From: Anarhynchus alexandrinus
Taxonomy: Eukaryota; Chordata; Aves; Charadriiformes; Charadriidae
NCBI GenBank assembly: GCA_008711295.1
Contig: VUYV01000020.1
Location: 63,558 to 127,557, forward strand
DNA: 64,000 nt
Reading direction: 5' to 3'
The position numbers and the translations under genes were made by a program. Positions 12,151 to 22,600 of the stretch are shown in pieces. Each line of letters starts with the position of its first letter. Position 1 is the first letter of the stretch. The notes under the pieces were generated by a model. It was given only the letters and a program-made list of their open reading frames with translations. It did not search any database and was not told the origin of the DNA.

Positions 12151-12580
12151 GTTTGGTTTAAGTTCATATTTTTCAGAATGTACACTACACTTGAAACTTT
12201 CTTCCTTTAATGTTTTAGGGGCTTATTTTATTATTGTGTTAGAATCTGCTGACGCTATTAAGATCAGTAAAATGAACCAAAAGGAAATGAACAAAACAAC
12301 AAAAAAAACCCAACACAAACCATAAAATTGAGATTACTGTGTAAAAAATGCAATTCAAAATTGTAATTACAGTCAATCCTGAATTAGTGACTTGTGCATT
12401 GAAAAGTTAATATTCATGTAACCCTGATTATTTGAAAATTATCCAGAACTCCCATTGAAGAAGTAGCCCTTAGAGAATTTAGTGTTAGATGAAGACAGAG
12501 CGTTGGCCTAGACGCTGGGATGTTAATTTGTAACTGGAATAAAGCTTGAAGTAAAGTTGTCTGCTTAATCTAATACGTAG

Positions 12581-12736
12581 GAGAGTTGTTGGCACCTATA
12601 GCAGCTGAAGCTATGGAAGAAAGTGCTTTGGGAGAAGATGCTGGAGCTTCGGCTGTGGATTCTGATGACTCTCTCCAGCAGTCCACAGTTCAGTTAGTGG
12701 AAACAATAGATGAGCCTTTGACACATGACATCACAG
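12581..12736 (+). CDS. BIRC6: BIRC6 window exon 12 (acidic linker)
   Basis: 156 bases, phase 1-1, window residues 675-726. ELLAPIAAEAMEESALGEDA is followed by VDSDDSLQQSTVQLVETIDE and PLTHDIT. It is strongly acidic and probably disordered (inference from composition). Acceptor taatacgtag is poor in pyrimidines; donor gtaaat. Intron 12 is 350 bases with an A-rich run and no repeat. Confidence 0.95.
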
Positions 12737-13086
12737 GTAAATTATGTCATAATCTTGATGTATATATGTATACTGAAAAAAGTAAAAAAAACCCTTTGCT
12801 TTTTCTCATCTATCAAAATATCAGTAAAGGATTTTTGGTGATAGGATGATTAGTTTCTGAAAATATAGGCAAAATATGAGCAATTCTTCAACTTAGTTTT
12901 ACATCTGATCAGTAAAAAATGGTTATTTTTCTGATTGCTTAAAAAAGGCAACTTGATTACATTCATTATCTTTTTCCACCAAGAGCTGTAATAGTAAAAG
13001 CCTTAAAATTATCCATTAAGTGTATGATGTATCCATGTTTTATAATTTGTACTTGGTACTATTAATACTCTCTTAATCATTCAAAG

Positions 13087-13220
13087 GTGCTCCACCTCTG
13101 TCATCTTTGGAAAAAGATAAGGACATTGACCTTGAATTACTGCAAGACCTGATGGAAGTTGATATTGATCCTTTGGATATTGATTTGGAAAAAGATCCCC
13201 TTGCAGCCAAAGTCTTCAAG
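13087..13220 (+). CDS. BIRC6: BIRC6 window exon 13 (acidic, ELLQDLMEVDID)
   Basis: 134 bases, window residues 727-771. After APPLSSLEKDKDIDLE comes LLQDLMEVDIDPLDIDLEKD, then PLAAKVFK. This continues the acidic linker with alternating Asp and hydrophobic residues, the pattern of a short interaction segment (inference). Acceptor aatcattcaaag, donor gtatga. Intron 13 (1647 bases) is very AT-rich with A and T runs and no identified repeat. Confidence 0.95.
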
Positions 13221-14867
13221 GTATGACACACCTGAGTGTTCAGGATAACCTTTACATGTGAAATACTAAAATCCTCTCTCTCTTACACTTCTTCATTAGT
13301 GGTATTTGATGTCTTAGACTTTAGCTTTTTATAAAGGTTTAATGTAGAATGACGTGAACACAATCATTTCTACATTCTTTCCTATCTCGGATGTATTCAT
13401 ACCTCAGTTGATCACAAAATATTTTGGTTTTGCATGAAAATATCTGTATAAACAATATGTTTATAACACATATTGAAGACAACAAAAGCATAATATAAAA
13501 GAAAAATAAGATCTAGTCTTGTCCTTTTTTATTAAGAGTAGAGTGCCATTTGCTTCTGCAATTGATCTTAAGAGTTAATACTGCTGGTATTGTGTTTTTA
13601 AAAAAAAATAAAATGTCAGCAGTAGCTAATGCTCAGACCAGTTTCAGACTATGAAGAGAAGCAACTAACTTCAAAACCTATTTCACTGTGGAACAAGAAA
13701 AGTATTAAATGCTTTCATACTTGAAATGGAATCTAAACATATCAGAGGTAGTAAAATTACGTTTAGATGTAATAGTATATCATCAAGGTGTATTAAAAAA
13801 CAAAAATATTTTGGTTATAAAAAACCACAACTGTTCATAATAAAATGTTGAGTCTCTTTTCTCTCTCCTTAAGGATTACACTCTGATTTGGAGTTTTCTC
13901 ACACTTCTCACTATTGACTTAAACCTTCAGCCTCATTTAAATTAACCTAAATTATCTTTCTTACCACTTGCTCAAACAACACTACATTTTTTTATTATTT
14001 TCTACATTCCCTCATATGTCCTTCCACTGATTACCTATCATGTAAAATTTTTTCTTTAAATCTCACCCTGCCAAGCTATTCCTCTTATTGCTTAATTTTT
14101 GTGTAACTGATGTTTCCCTCCTTCTTTATTCTGCTATCATTTCATTTGGCAGTATTCCTTAGTCCACTTTCTCCACAGGTATCTTCATGATCTTGTTTCC
14201 TGATTGGATGTCCTTTAAAAAACAGCCAGAAAAACACTTCTTCATTCTTAATCCTTCTTAAGATTTGCTTCTGTATCTGTAAAATGACAGTTGATATTGG
14301 ATCTTGCCATTAAAAAGACAGGCATACACAAATCGCCTTCATACAGCCTTACGTTACTTTTTTTTTTTTCTTGTGATCCATATGCTTTCTAAGTGTCTTA
14401 AATTCTGACACTTGAGTAGAGATTATTCAACTCTTTCTTTTGCAGAGCCCAGTACAAATAATCCCTGAGCCTCACTGAGGCTTCAAGGTACTTTAATAGT
14501 ACAGTTAATAAGTGTTTTGTCTTGATAAATAACTTCTCAAAATATCTGTGTGATACTCCACTTCCAAATTTACAGTGAGGCACAGATGTGTGAATAAAAA
14601 CTGATAATAACATTTTCAAATTGTCTTCCTGAATCTTTGAGGCAGCTAACTACATTGCTGGATTTTGACAATCACTAAGGATTCTGTAGCTTATACTGCA
14701 ATAAAAATTGAAACAAAATTTTCTAAAACTATTGGATCAAATCTTCTGGTTTTAGTCTTTTGTAACTTCAGTGTCTCTTGTTAGTCATTACAAATTTTAT
14801 TTTTGTACTTGGACAGTCTAAAGAGTTGCTGTTTATTTTTTTCCTGTTGTTTTCTTTGTCTTTTAAG

Positions 14868-15021
14868 CCTATAAGCAGCACCTGGTACGATTACTGGGGT
14901 GCTGATTACGGCACCTACAATTACAATCCTTACATTGGAGGTGTCGGAATTCCAGTTGCAAAACCACCGGTAACTACAGAGAAAAATGGATCACAAACTG
15001 TGAGCGTATCAGTCTCTCAGG
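14868..15021 (+). CDS. BIRC6: BIRC6 window exon 14
   Basis: 154 bases, window residues 772-822. It has the distinctive aromatic run PISSTWYDYWGADYGTYNYN followed by PYIGGVGIPVAKPP and TVSVSVSQ, a highly conserved BIRC6 signature. Acceptor cttttaag after a long pyrimidine tract; donor gtaagc. The split Ala codon joins ALDARLE. Intron 14 (1104 bases) holds a CR1 fragment at 15580-15925. Confidence 0.97.
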
Positions 15022-15579
15022 GTAAGCAATGAACTAAACTTCTGTTCAGAGTCTCTTTTCTGTCATACTGTATTTGACACTTTTGCATATCAAATTATGT
15101 TAACAATCTCTACATGCATTAAGTGGAAAGAATTAAATTTTCTGTATGCCACAGTTTTTCTGTGGTAAATGAGAGAATTTTGTGTGAGGTTTATATTTAA
15201 AACAGCCTAACATTGCAGAAAACCTTATTTTCTAACATTTTTGAACACACACTTATAGGCAGTTTTAAATCATTCCTGTTTTTTCAAGAAATTTGGGAAG
15301 CTGTTCTCCAGTTGGCTGATATTTTGTATAGTTGACTCTACCCTAAGGAATGAGGTGGCACACTTGTTTCGTTTGGAGGAGTACTGCTCAATTGGGGTGA
15401 TTGAGCTTTCCCCTGCCACTCTGGGGAAAAACACCTTTTTGGTTCTTGTTGGAGACCTATTACCTTAGGAAAACCAAGCTTAAACATATGCAGATTTAGT
15501 CATGTGTGCTATTAAAGTGTCTGTGAATATAAATATGTGTGTGTTTCACAGAAATTTAGTATTTTATTAGTTATATATT

Positions 15580-15925
15580 TCACATCTATAAGAATGTGTA
15601 CAAGTATCTAAAGGGTGGGTTGAAGGAGGATGGAGCCAGACTCTCTTCAGTGGTTCCCAATGACAGGACGAGGGGCAATGGGCACAAGTTGGAACATAGG
15701 AAGTTCCGTTCAAATACAAGGAAAAACTTCTTTACGGTGAGGGTGACAGAGCACTGGCACAGGCTGCCCAGGGAGGTTGTGGAGTCCCCTTCTCTGGAGA
15801 TTTTCAAGACCCACCTGGATGCAGTCCTGAGTAATGTGCTCTGGGCAATCCTGCTTTAGCAGGGGAGTTGGACTAGATGATCTCCAGAGGTCCCTTCCAA
15901 CTCTGAAAATTCCGTGATTCTGTGA
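15580..15925 (+). mobile_element. CR1 LINE 3' fragment (intron 14)
   Basis: Sense CR1 3' end of a different subtype from the one at 9418. It retains an 87-codon open stretch of the ORF2 C-terminus (15596-15859: [38 protein letters not shown]). The 3' UTR (gttggactagatgatctcca, gtcccttccaactct) follows, then the terminal attccgtgattctgtga. It is 5'-truncated and not a gene of its own. Confidence 0.93.
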
Positions 15926-16125
15926 ATCATGTTCAGTTCAGAGTATAAGTTTCTACATTCTGCTTCCGTCATATATAAAAAATAAATCTTCCTGTTAGTG
16001 ACACTGAGATTTTTTTCAGTTTAATGTGGACTGTATATCTATATTGCTTGCACAGGAAGTTAGAGTAACTAATTATGTATGTCTTTGATATAATTCAGTT
16101 TTATCCTGTTTGTTGCCTTGTGTAG

Positions 16126-16242
16126 CTTTAGATGCACGTCTAGAAGTTGGGCTTGAACAGCAGGCTGAGCTGATGCTGAAAATGATGTCCACCCTGGAGG
16201 CTGATTCTATTCTACAAGCATTAACAAACACATCTCCTACAT
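16126..16242 (+). CDS. BIRC6: BIRC6 window exon 15
   Basis: 117 bases, phase 1-1, window residues 823-861: ALDARLEVGLEQQAELMLKM then MSTLEADSILQALTNTSPT. Amphipathic helices. The end is set by the donor gtaact, which lies inside an apparently continuing frame; joining to exon 16 gives SPTLTQSPSGTDD. Acceptor ttgccttgtgtag. Intron 15 (969 bases) shows nothing recognised. Confidence 0.94.
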
Positions 16243-17211
16243 GTAACTACGTGTTGTCAAATCATTCTCTTCACATGATGCTTTGAAATTTGAACTAATT
16301 TTTTCTGCAGTCCCTTAGCAGCTTAGAAATGAATTTTCTTGTTAGGCTGAGCTTTAGAGATATTTCTTTATTCAGCTTTTTTAATTATGTTTATACATAA
16401 ATTTAAGACGTTTTGTGAAATTGTTCAAATATGCAGCATTCCTTTTCCAGTGCATAATAGTACAATGGAGGAAATATTTTCATTTTCTGATCTAGGTGAA
16501 AATGAACATTAAGTTTCCTATTTTTGTGAAGCTTTGTTCTTTGATTCAGTATGAAATTTCAGCTGTTTGAAAGCTGCTTTGCACTTGACAGTTTCACCTA
16601 TTCAGTGATGAAAGTGAAAATATTTGAATACAATTTTGAACTCACCTGTTCAGTAAGCTTTATGATAGAAAAACACTTATGATGCTGATTTACTTTTGAA
16701 CATATTTTCAGTGAGTTGCACTGCCCATCTCGTTAAGGTGTGCTTCTTTGTAGCTGTTTGGGTACCTTAATATGCGTACAGTAATTAGTTGGATATCTGA
16801 TAACGGAGTAGGTTAAGTCATATCTTCAGACTTCATTTTCTGGAAGTTTGTTATTGACTACCCTAGTTTTACCATAACATATGAAGAGATGTTTCAATTC
16901 TTTGTCTCACCATAGTGTTGCCAGGACACTCCTGTAATATGTTTGGCAAGAACTATGAAAATGTATTTCTGTGAGCTCACTTTCCAAACAGTTTTTTTTG
17001 TGAAGGTGGAGATGTCTGACATTCAAGTATGCCTTTCACAGTAGTCAGTAGTCTAACTTAGCTGAACACTACATGGAAGATGCTCCTGTAAATTATAAAA
17101 TAAGTGTCTTTCCCTTAAGTATAAAATACAAGGAAATAAATACGAAGTTACTTCTAGCAACTTTTACAAAATAATTCAGGGGGGGCTGGTACTTTTTGTT
17201 TTCTTTTTCAG

Positions 17212-17366
17212 TAACTCAGTCTCCTAGTGGAACAGATGATTCATTGCTGAGAGGATTACATGCTGCTAACCAAAATGCCCAGTTAATTGTACAGTTGTCA
17301 TCTATACCTATGCTGAGCGCGTGCTTCAACAAACTCTTTTCCATGCTACAAGTCCACCATGTTCAG
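17212..17366 (+). CDS. BIRC6: BIRC6 window exon 16
   Basis: 155 bases, window residues 862-913. A polar TQSPSGTDDSLLRGLHAANQ linker precedes the helices LIVQLSSIPMLSACFNKLFS and MLQVHHVQ. Acceptor tttctttttcag, donor gtatag. Intron 16 (1196 bases) holds an old CR1 fragment at 17669-17816. Confidence 0.94.
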
Positions 17367-17668
17367 GTATAGAATTATGAACTTTGAAATGTTTTGATAG
17401 TATTTCTCTCTAAATTTAGAAAGTTTTCTTATATTTCTTACAACTTAACACAACAGGTTACTTGCATCCTGTGTGCTTTATTGCTTATGAAGTTGTCATG
17501 GACAACAGTACCAACAATGTAATAGACAAACTGCTGAAAGCTTTTGTCAAATAGGACATTTCTTGTTACAGTGAAAAAGTGGGTATACATTTTCATATTT
17601 AAAACCAAGTTATTAGGTTCACTGAAAGGTAATTGTTAGCTTATTAGTGAAGAGTGTCACTAAGTGTG

Positions 17669-17816
17669 CAGTCTCCGTCTGTGGAGGTTTTCAAAACCCA
17701 GCTGGGTAAACTCCCGAGCAACCCAGTCTGACGCCTTAGTTGGACCTTCTTTGAGCAGAAGATTGGACTCAATAACCTTCAAAGGTCACTTCCAACTTGA
17801 ATTATCCAGTGATCCT
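17669..17816 (+). mobile_element. Old CR1 LINE 3' fragment (intron 16)
   Basis: Short sense remnant: a segment like the ORF2 end (gtggaggttttcaaaaccca, gctgggtaaactcccgagca) followed by the 3' UTR pattern gattggactcaataaccttc, aaaggtcacttccaactt and a decayed tail. It is more diverged than the other copies. Confidence 0.8.
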
Positions 17817-18562
17817 AAATGTTAAAACTAGAAATACGCTTTTTAAAAAGTCATTTGTTTAGCAATGCTTTTCTTGATACATACAAAGGAATGCCATGTG
17901 TGCTATATATATGAGTGGTTAGGTACTTGCCTACCTGTTCATTTTTTAATTGGGTGGCTGACTTCATCCCTTGATGGTTCTTTAAAGACCTCGTCCAAAA
18001 TACAGCTTGTGGGGTAAAGGACCTTGGTGCTTCCCCAGAATATCTAAATAGTTATTTTCCTCAAGGAAATTATTCAGAGTGAGCATCAGTGTGTCTCTGA
18101 TAGTAAAGGAAGTTTCCCGGTAATTAAATTGGCCTTTTGAATCATTTCGGTTGCCTGGTAAACATCACTTGACTATATTGTGACGTTCCAAAAGCTTACA
18201 TGCAAATCAGTATTGCAGATGTAAGGTTATGATACAGGCATTTCTGAGCAGTGTGTAAAACTGGGTTTTTTTGACATGTTTGAAGGAATGTCTTAAAAGA
18301 AACTTAATTGTATTTAGAATAAATCAATTATGCTACTTATGCTGAATTTGCTTTGAATATTATGTGTATCAGAATCTTCAAATCCAGTAAAGGAGAGAGA
18401 GTATGTGTGTGTTTGTGCGTTATCAGTGAAACAGTAGCACCTGAGAATGTAGATAAGGCTTTTAAAATCCGAACAGATAACCTTTTATGCTCTGGAGTTC
18501 TGGAAGAACACTTGAGTTTGATCTGATAATGTTTTGGGTTTTTTTGTTTTTCTTTTTTTCAG

Positions 18563-18689
18563 CTTGAATCCCTTTTACAGTTATGGCTCACATTAAGCCT
18601 AAATTCCAGCTCATCTGGAAGTAAAGATAGTGGCGCTGATATTTTCCTTTATAACGCTAACCGAATACCTGTCATTTCCTTGAACCAAG
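18563..18689 (+). CDS. BIRC6: BIRC6 window exon 17
   Basis: 127 bases, window residues 914-955: LESLLQLWLTLSLNSSSSGS, then KDSGADIFLYNANRIPVISL. A helix, a Ser-rich loop and a conserved stretch. Acceptor tttttttcag, donor gtaaaa. Intron 17 (855 bases) contains a mixed AAC/AAT microsatellite at 19431-19464. Confidence 0.95.
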
Positions 18690-19430
18690 GTAAAATGCAC
18701 TAAATATGGGACATTAATTTTCAAGAGGTGTAAAATAAGATTATTTTTTTTTTAAGTACTCAATTTTTGCTAGTAAGCAAAAAGTATTAAAATAAGTATT
18801 CTTGATAAGATCAATGTTGGGATAATTTCTGTGTTCTTATTAAAGAGCTCTTGGGCTCATTATCTTCTCAACATGAAAAATGTGTAGCTAGTATGTAATT
18901 GAGAGCTCATTTCTTGAATTTGCGTAATCTCCTCAGAAATTAAATTGTACAAATTTTGGTTCTTAAGTCATCATTAATCTCAAGAGGACTTTTTAAAAGA
19001 CACTTCTTAGTCTGAGGTGAACTGTGCATCTGTACGTACTTCTCTGACAAATTTCTTCTCCTTGTATACCATCCTGTGATCTCTTTATTATCAAGGGAGT
19101 TGGTGTGGGGGGAAGCCATGTAACTTATATATATCAGTCTGCTAATCTAGTACAAAGACATGTCGAATTATTTTTTTTTCTGTAAAGCAATTTGTATAGC
19201 TTAAAAAAACTGTGATATCTTGTGGTGGTAGTTCAAAACATTAATGCCTGCTATAAGGAACCCGTTACGCTGACTTCCATGAGAGAATATTGAAACCAGG
19301 AGTTTCTTTGCATTGTTTTCCCTGAGATGTCAGGGCACTGTAGAAAGTTCTGTGGGCCAGTTCCTGTGAAGTGTTGGTTAGGTTTCTTTTCCTAATTTCC
19401 TGGAACAATAGTTGTCAAAACAAAGTAAAT

Positions 19431-19464
19431 ACAACAATAATAATAACAACAACAATAATAAATA
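19431..19464 (+). repeat. (AAC/AAT)n trinucleotide microsatellite
   Basis: About eleven interleaved caa and taa units in intron 17, followed by A/T-rich sequence. Not transcribed as coding. Confidence 0.85.
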
Positions 19465-19544
19465 TAGCACCTTACAGTAGAAATAAGACATTTATAGTGA
19501 TACTCTGAAGATTAAAGCTTGGAAAAACTTGTTTTTCTTGACAG

Positions 19545-19655
19545 CTTCAGTAACTAGTTTCCTGTCAGTTCTGGCATGGTATCCTAATACCTTACTCCGG
19601 ACGTGGTGCCTTGTGCTTCATAGCCTAACTCTCATGACAAATATGCAGCTTAATG
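19545..19655 (+). CDS. BIRC6: BIRC6 window exon 18
   Basis: 111 bases, phase 1-1, window residues 956-992: ASVTSFLSVLAWYPNTLLRT then WCLVLHSLTLMTNMQLN. A hydrophobic helical hairpin. Acceptor tttttcttgacag, donor gtaagt (full consensus). The next intron is the longest in the window. Confidence 0.95.
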
Positions 19656-22600
19656 GTAAGTTGTGGGTGTTTTGTTTTGTTTTATTTTTTTTTATGTTAC
19701 CTGTTCTAGTGGCGTACAGATGAGTGTTAATTCCCATCCAAAAAGACTACCAGAATTTTCCCGTTGTCACATAAGAACTTCTGTTGGTTCTCCATAACTT
19801 CAGGCTTTTCAAGAGTGGGCTCCTTGAATTGCTTGTACCATGGAAACTGAAACCCTAGTGGTAAAAGAAAATGTTGTTATAAGTAGGTTGGCAATGTCTT
19901 CTAAAAATGAATTTTAGGACTGGCTGATGATCCTTGGGGATTAGTTTTGTGCTATTGGAAGAGGTAACAGGGAGGAAGGATTAAGGCGCTGTGAGAGGTT
20001 CATGTTTTTCTGATGCGGTAGGAATATTTTTGTAAATATGCAGGCACTAGTCATTGCTTATGTTAAGCTATCTGAAAATAAGCCCCTAGAAGCTGAATCT
20101 ATTAAAAAAGAAATCTAGCCCTTTCATTTCATTTAATTTCATTTCCTTATGCACACCAGATTATCTCACATTCTGTATATTGCTCTGTAACACACTAGAA
20201 ACAATCTCCTTTTGTGAATGAGATTTTGCCACAAGACTGGTAGAAATTAAAGGATGTAATTTTTAAATGAAGAAATTAAGCTTCTAAATGGCTCACTGTC
20301 ACAGGGCAGCTGTCATGAGGAATGCTTTTGTGGCCTTGTCCTCAAGGCTAAAGAAGGTATCACATAGGAAGAACTTGCAGACTGGAATCTCTTAAAACCT
20401 ACATGTTAGACCCAAGTCAGAGCTCTTTTAAATTCTGTTTTAACTCCAAGCAAATGATTAAAGATAGTAATTACAGAAGAAGCTCAGAGCCACCTGAAGA
20501 TCACACTTCTGTGAAGCAATTTTCCGTCCTGTGATGACACAGCTATTCTCCATGGTTTTCCTCAATGATGCTTATGCATCCTTTTTTCGTTTGTGCCATT
20601 TCAAATCGTTCTCCTTGGGATGCACTTTTTCCTTCAGGTTTTCACTTTCTGTCTCTTTTCCATGATGTTGTTTAGAGATCAGTATCACAAAATTCTGCTG
20701 AAATTTTTGCTATTAGGTGAAGCAGTAGAGCTGCGAATAAATTAATGGAAGAGACTTAATTGATATTCTCAAACCGAGACCTCCCTCTTATTCTTGGTAT
20801 TTGAGAATAGAACGTGGCTGGATTTGTAGGATGACAATGCCCACAGTTAAGACCCGTGTGTATTTTCAACACTCCAGTTTGAAACTGTAGACTAGCAATT
20901 TCCAAAAATTATGCTGTGTGCACTGCTGAGACCATATGTGAATCTCTTCCAAGCGGTATGAGGCTCGGTGTTTGTGCTCTGACACTGACAGACGGGCAGC
21001 TCTGTGTTTGCAGGGGTTTCTTAGGCAACTGCCTGAGATCAGTAAGTGACCGTGTGGATGAAAAGCTGCTCAGAAGCAACTGCTGTGACTCATTACAGGC
21101 GCACTTCAGCATATGAATGTGGCTGTGGATTTTTTGTGTGTAGGATTGTGAGCACAAGGTTGGGGTTGAGTTGGAAAGAGTTGGAGATGCAAGCTTGCTG
21201 GAGGGTAAAGAAAAGGGTTGAAGGTGTGTCTCCTTTTATACGTGTGTACAGATATATATCCCTTAAATGCCCTTTTTCCCATACCCACTGATAGAACCAT
21301 GAGGTCAGTAAGTTTGAGTGCCCATCAGATTAACTTCTGTGCCAGGATTCCTCAGCAGCTAATAATTCAAGATAATATTCTGTCTCAATGGCACTGAGTT
21401 GTCACATTTAAGAAGTGAAGTAATTTCTGTTCGGTTCTTGACAATTGAAGGTGGGATCCATCAGAGCACTTCTCCAATCAATAATTTTGGTTTCCGTGTG
21501 CTTTAGTTCAGAACTGGGACTAATAATAGTCTCTTAAGCCATTACAGACAGTGTCTCACAGGACTTCTCATCAACTTACAGTTTTCAAGATCATGCTTTC
21601 CAGAAGAGATAGGTTTTCGCTTCTTTTAAATACATACAGCTAGTAGAAAGTGAACAATTTAAAGTCAAGTTGTTCCTGAGGCTGGTGAAATGTAAGTGAC
21701 ATGTCAGCTTTCTTTGGAATCAAGTTTCTCTTGTATGCTCTTTAATTCTGTAATATTTTAAGCTATGAAGTACAAACTGTTCGCATATCTTCACTGTATT
21801 GACAGGTTATGGCTAGGTTCTTCGGTGTGTTGGGTTTTTTTTTAAGCCACTAAGATGTCAATTGCAGTTCATTGGGAGTACGTTAGGTTAGTCTTGCTAG
21901 ATGTGTGTGGTTATAAAATGAAGTTCTTTCCCCTTTTAATACCCAAAATACAACAAGCCCCCAAATGTGGTCATTTGCAGAATATCTTCACTGATGAAAA
22001 AAACACCATCACCACCAAAAATATTTTATTCACATGGTTGCGGTTTAATAAACCTCTTCAGATGCAATACGCCTTTTAAATAAGCAAGAAGGCACCTCTT
22101 CTTGACGTAGTCTTCATTAGATAATAATATTTGCTGTTTCAGAAACTGAAAAATACCGTAGAGGTGTAGCCACTTGTAGATGACTCACTAAATTCTTTTT
22201 GCAGGTGGACATTTTAGCACTGAGAAAATCCCACTATCGCTGTTTTTCTAAACCATTGGATCTCAGAGCCTTCTCAGAGAACCTCCTTCTTAATTTTGCT
22301 TTAGTTAGTTGAAATTCATTATTGCCATTTGATACATATGTTCATATTCAACTATTCTGTTTTCCCCAGTCTTTCATTTAAAAAGAAGAAAAGAAATGAA
22401 GGGGGGAGAAAAGAAAAAAAAAAAAAAAGACACTGTTTTTTTCGTATTATTCCATCCATTTTAGATAAGGGTCTTGCCCTATTTGCATTTTACCGGTAGT
22501 CTCTTTGAACATACTTTTGACTTCTGAACTATTGTCCTCTGAAGTTTTGGTCACCATTTCTTCAAGAGATCAATGAATTAGAAGATCTTGTCATGAGAAA

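Noticed and set aside
21014..21041. 28-base micro-exon between tgtttgcag and gtaagtg in intron 18
   Set aside because: Good sites, but the length is not a multiple of three and would break the BIRC6 frame. No protein evidence, so probably chance.
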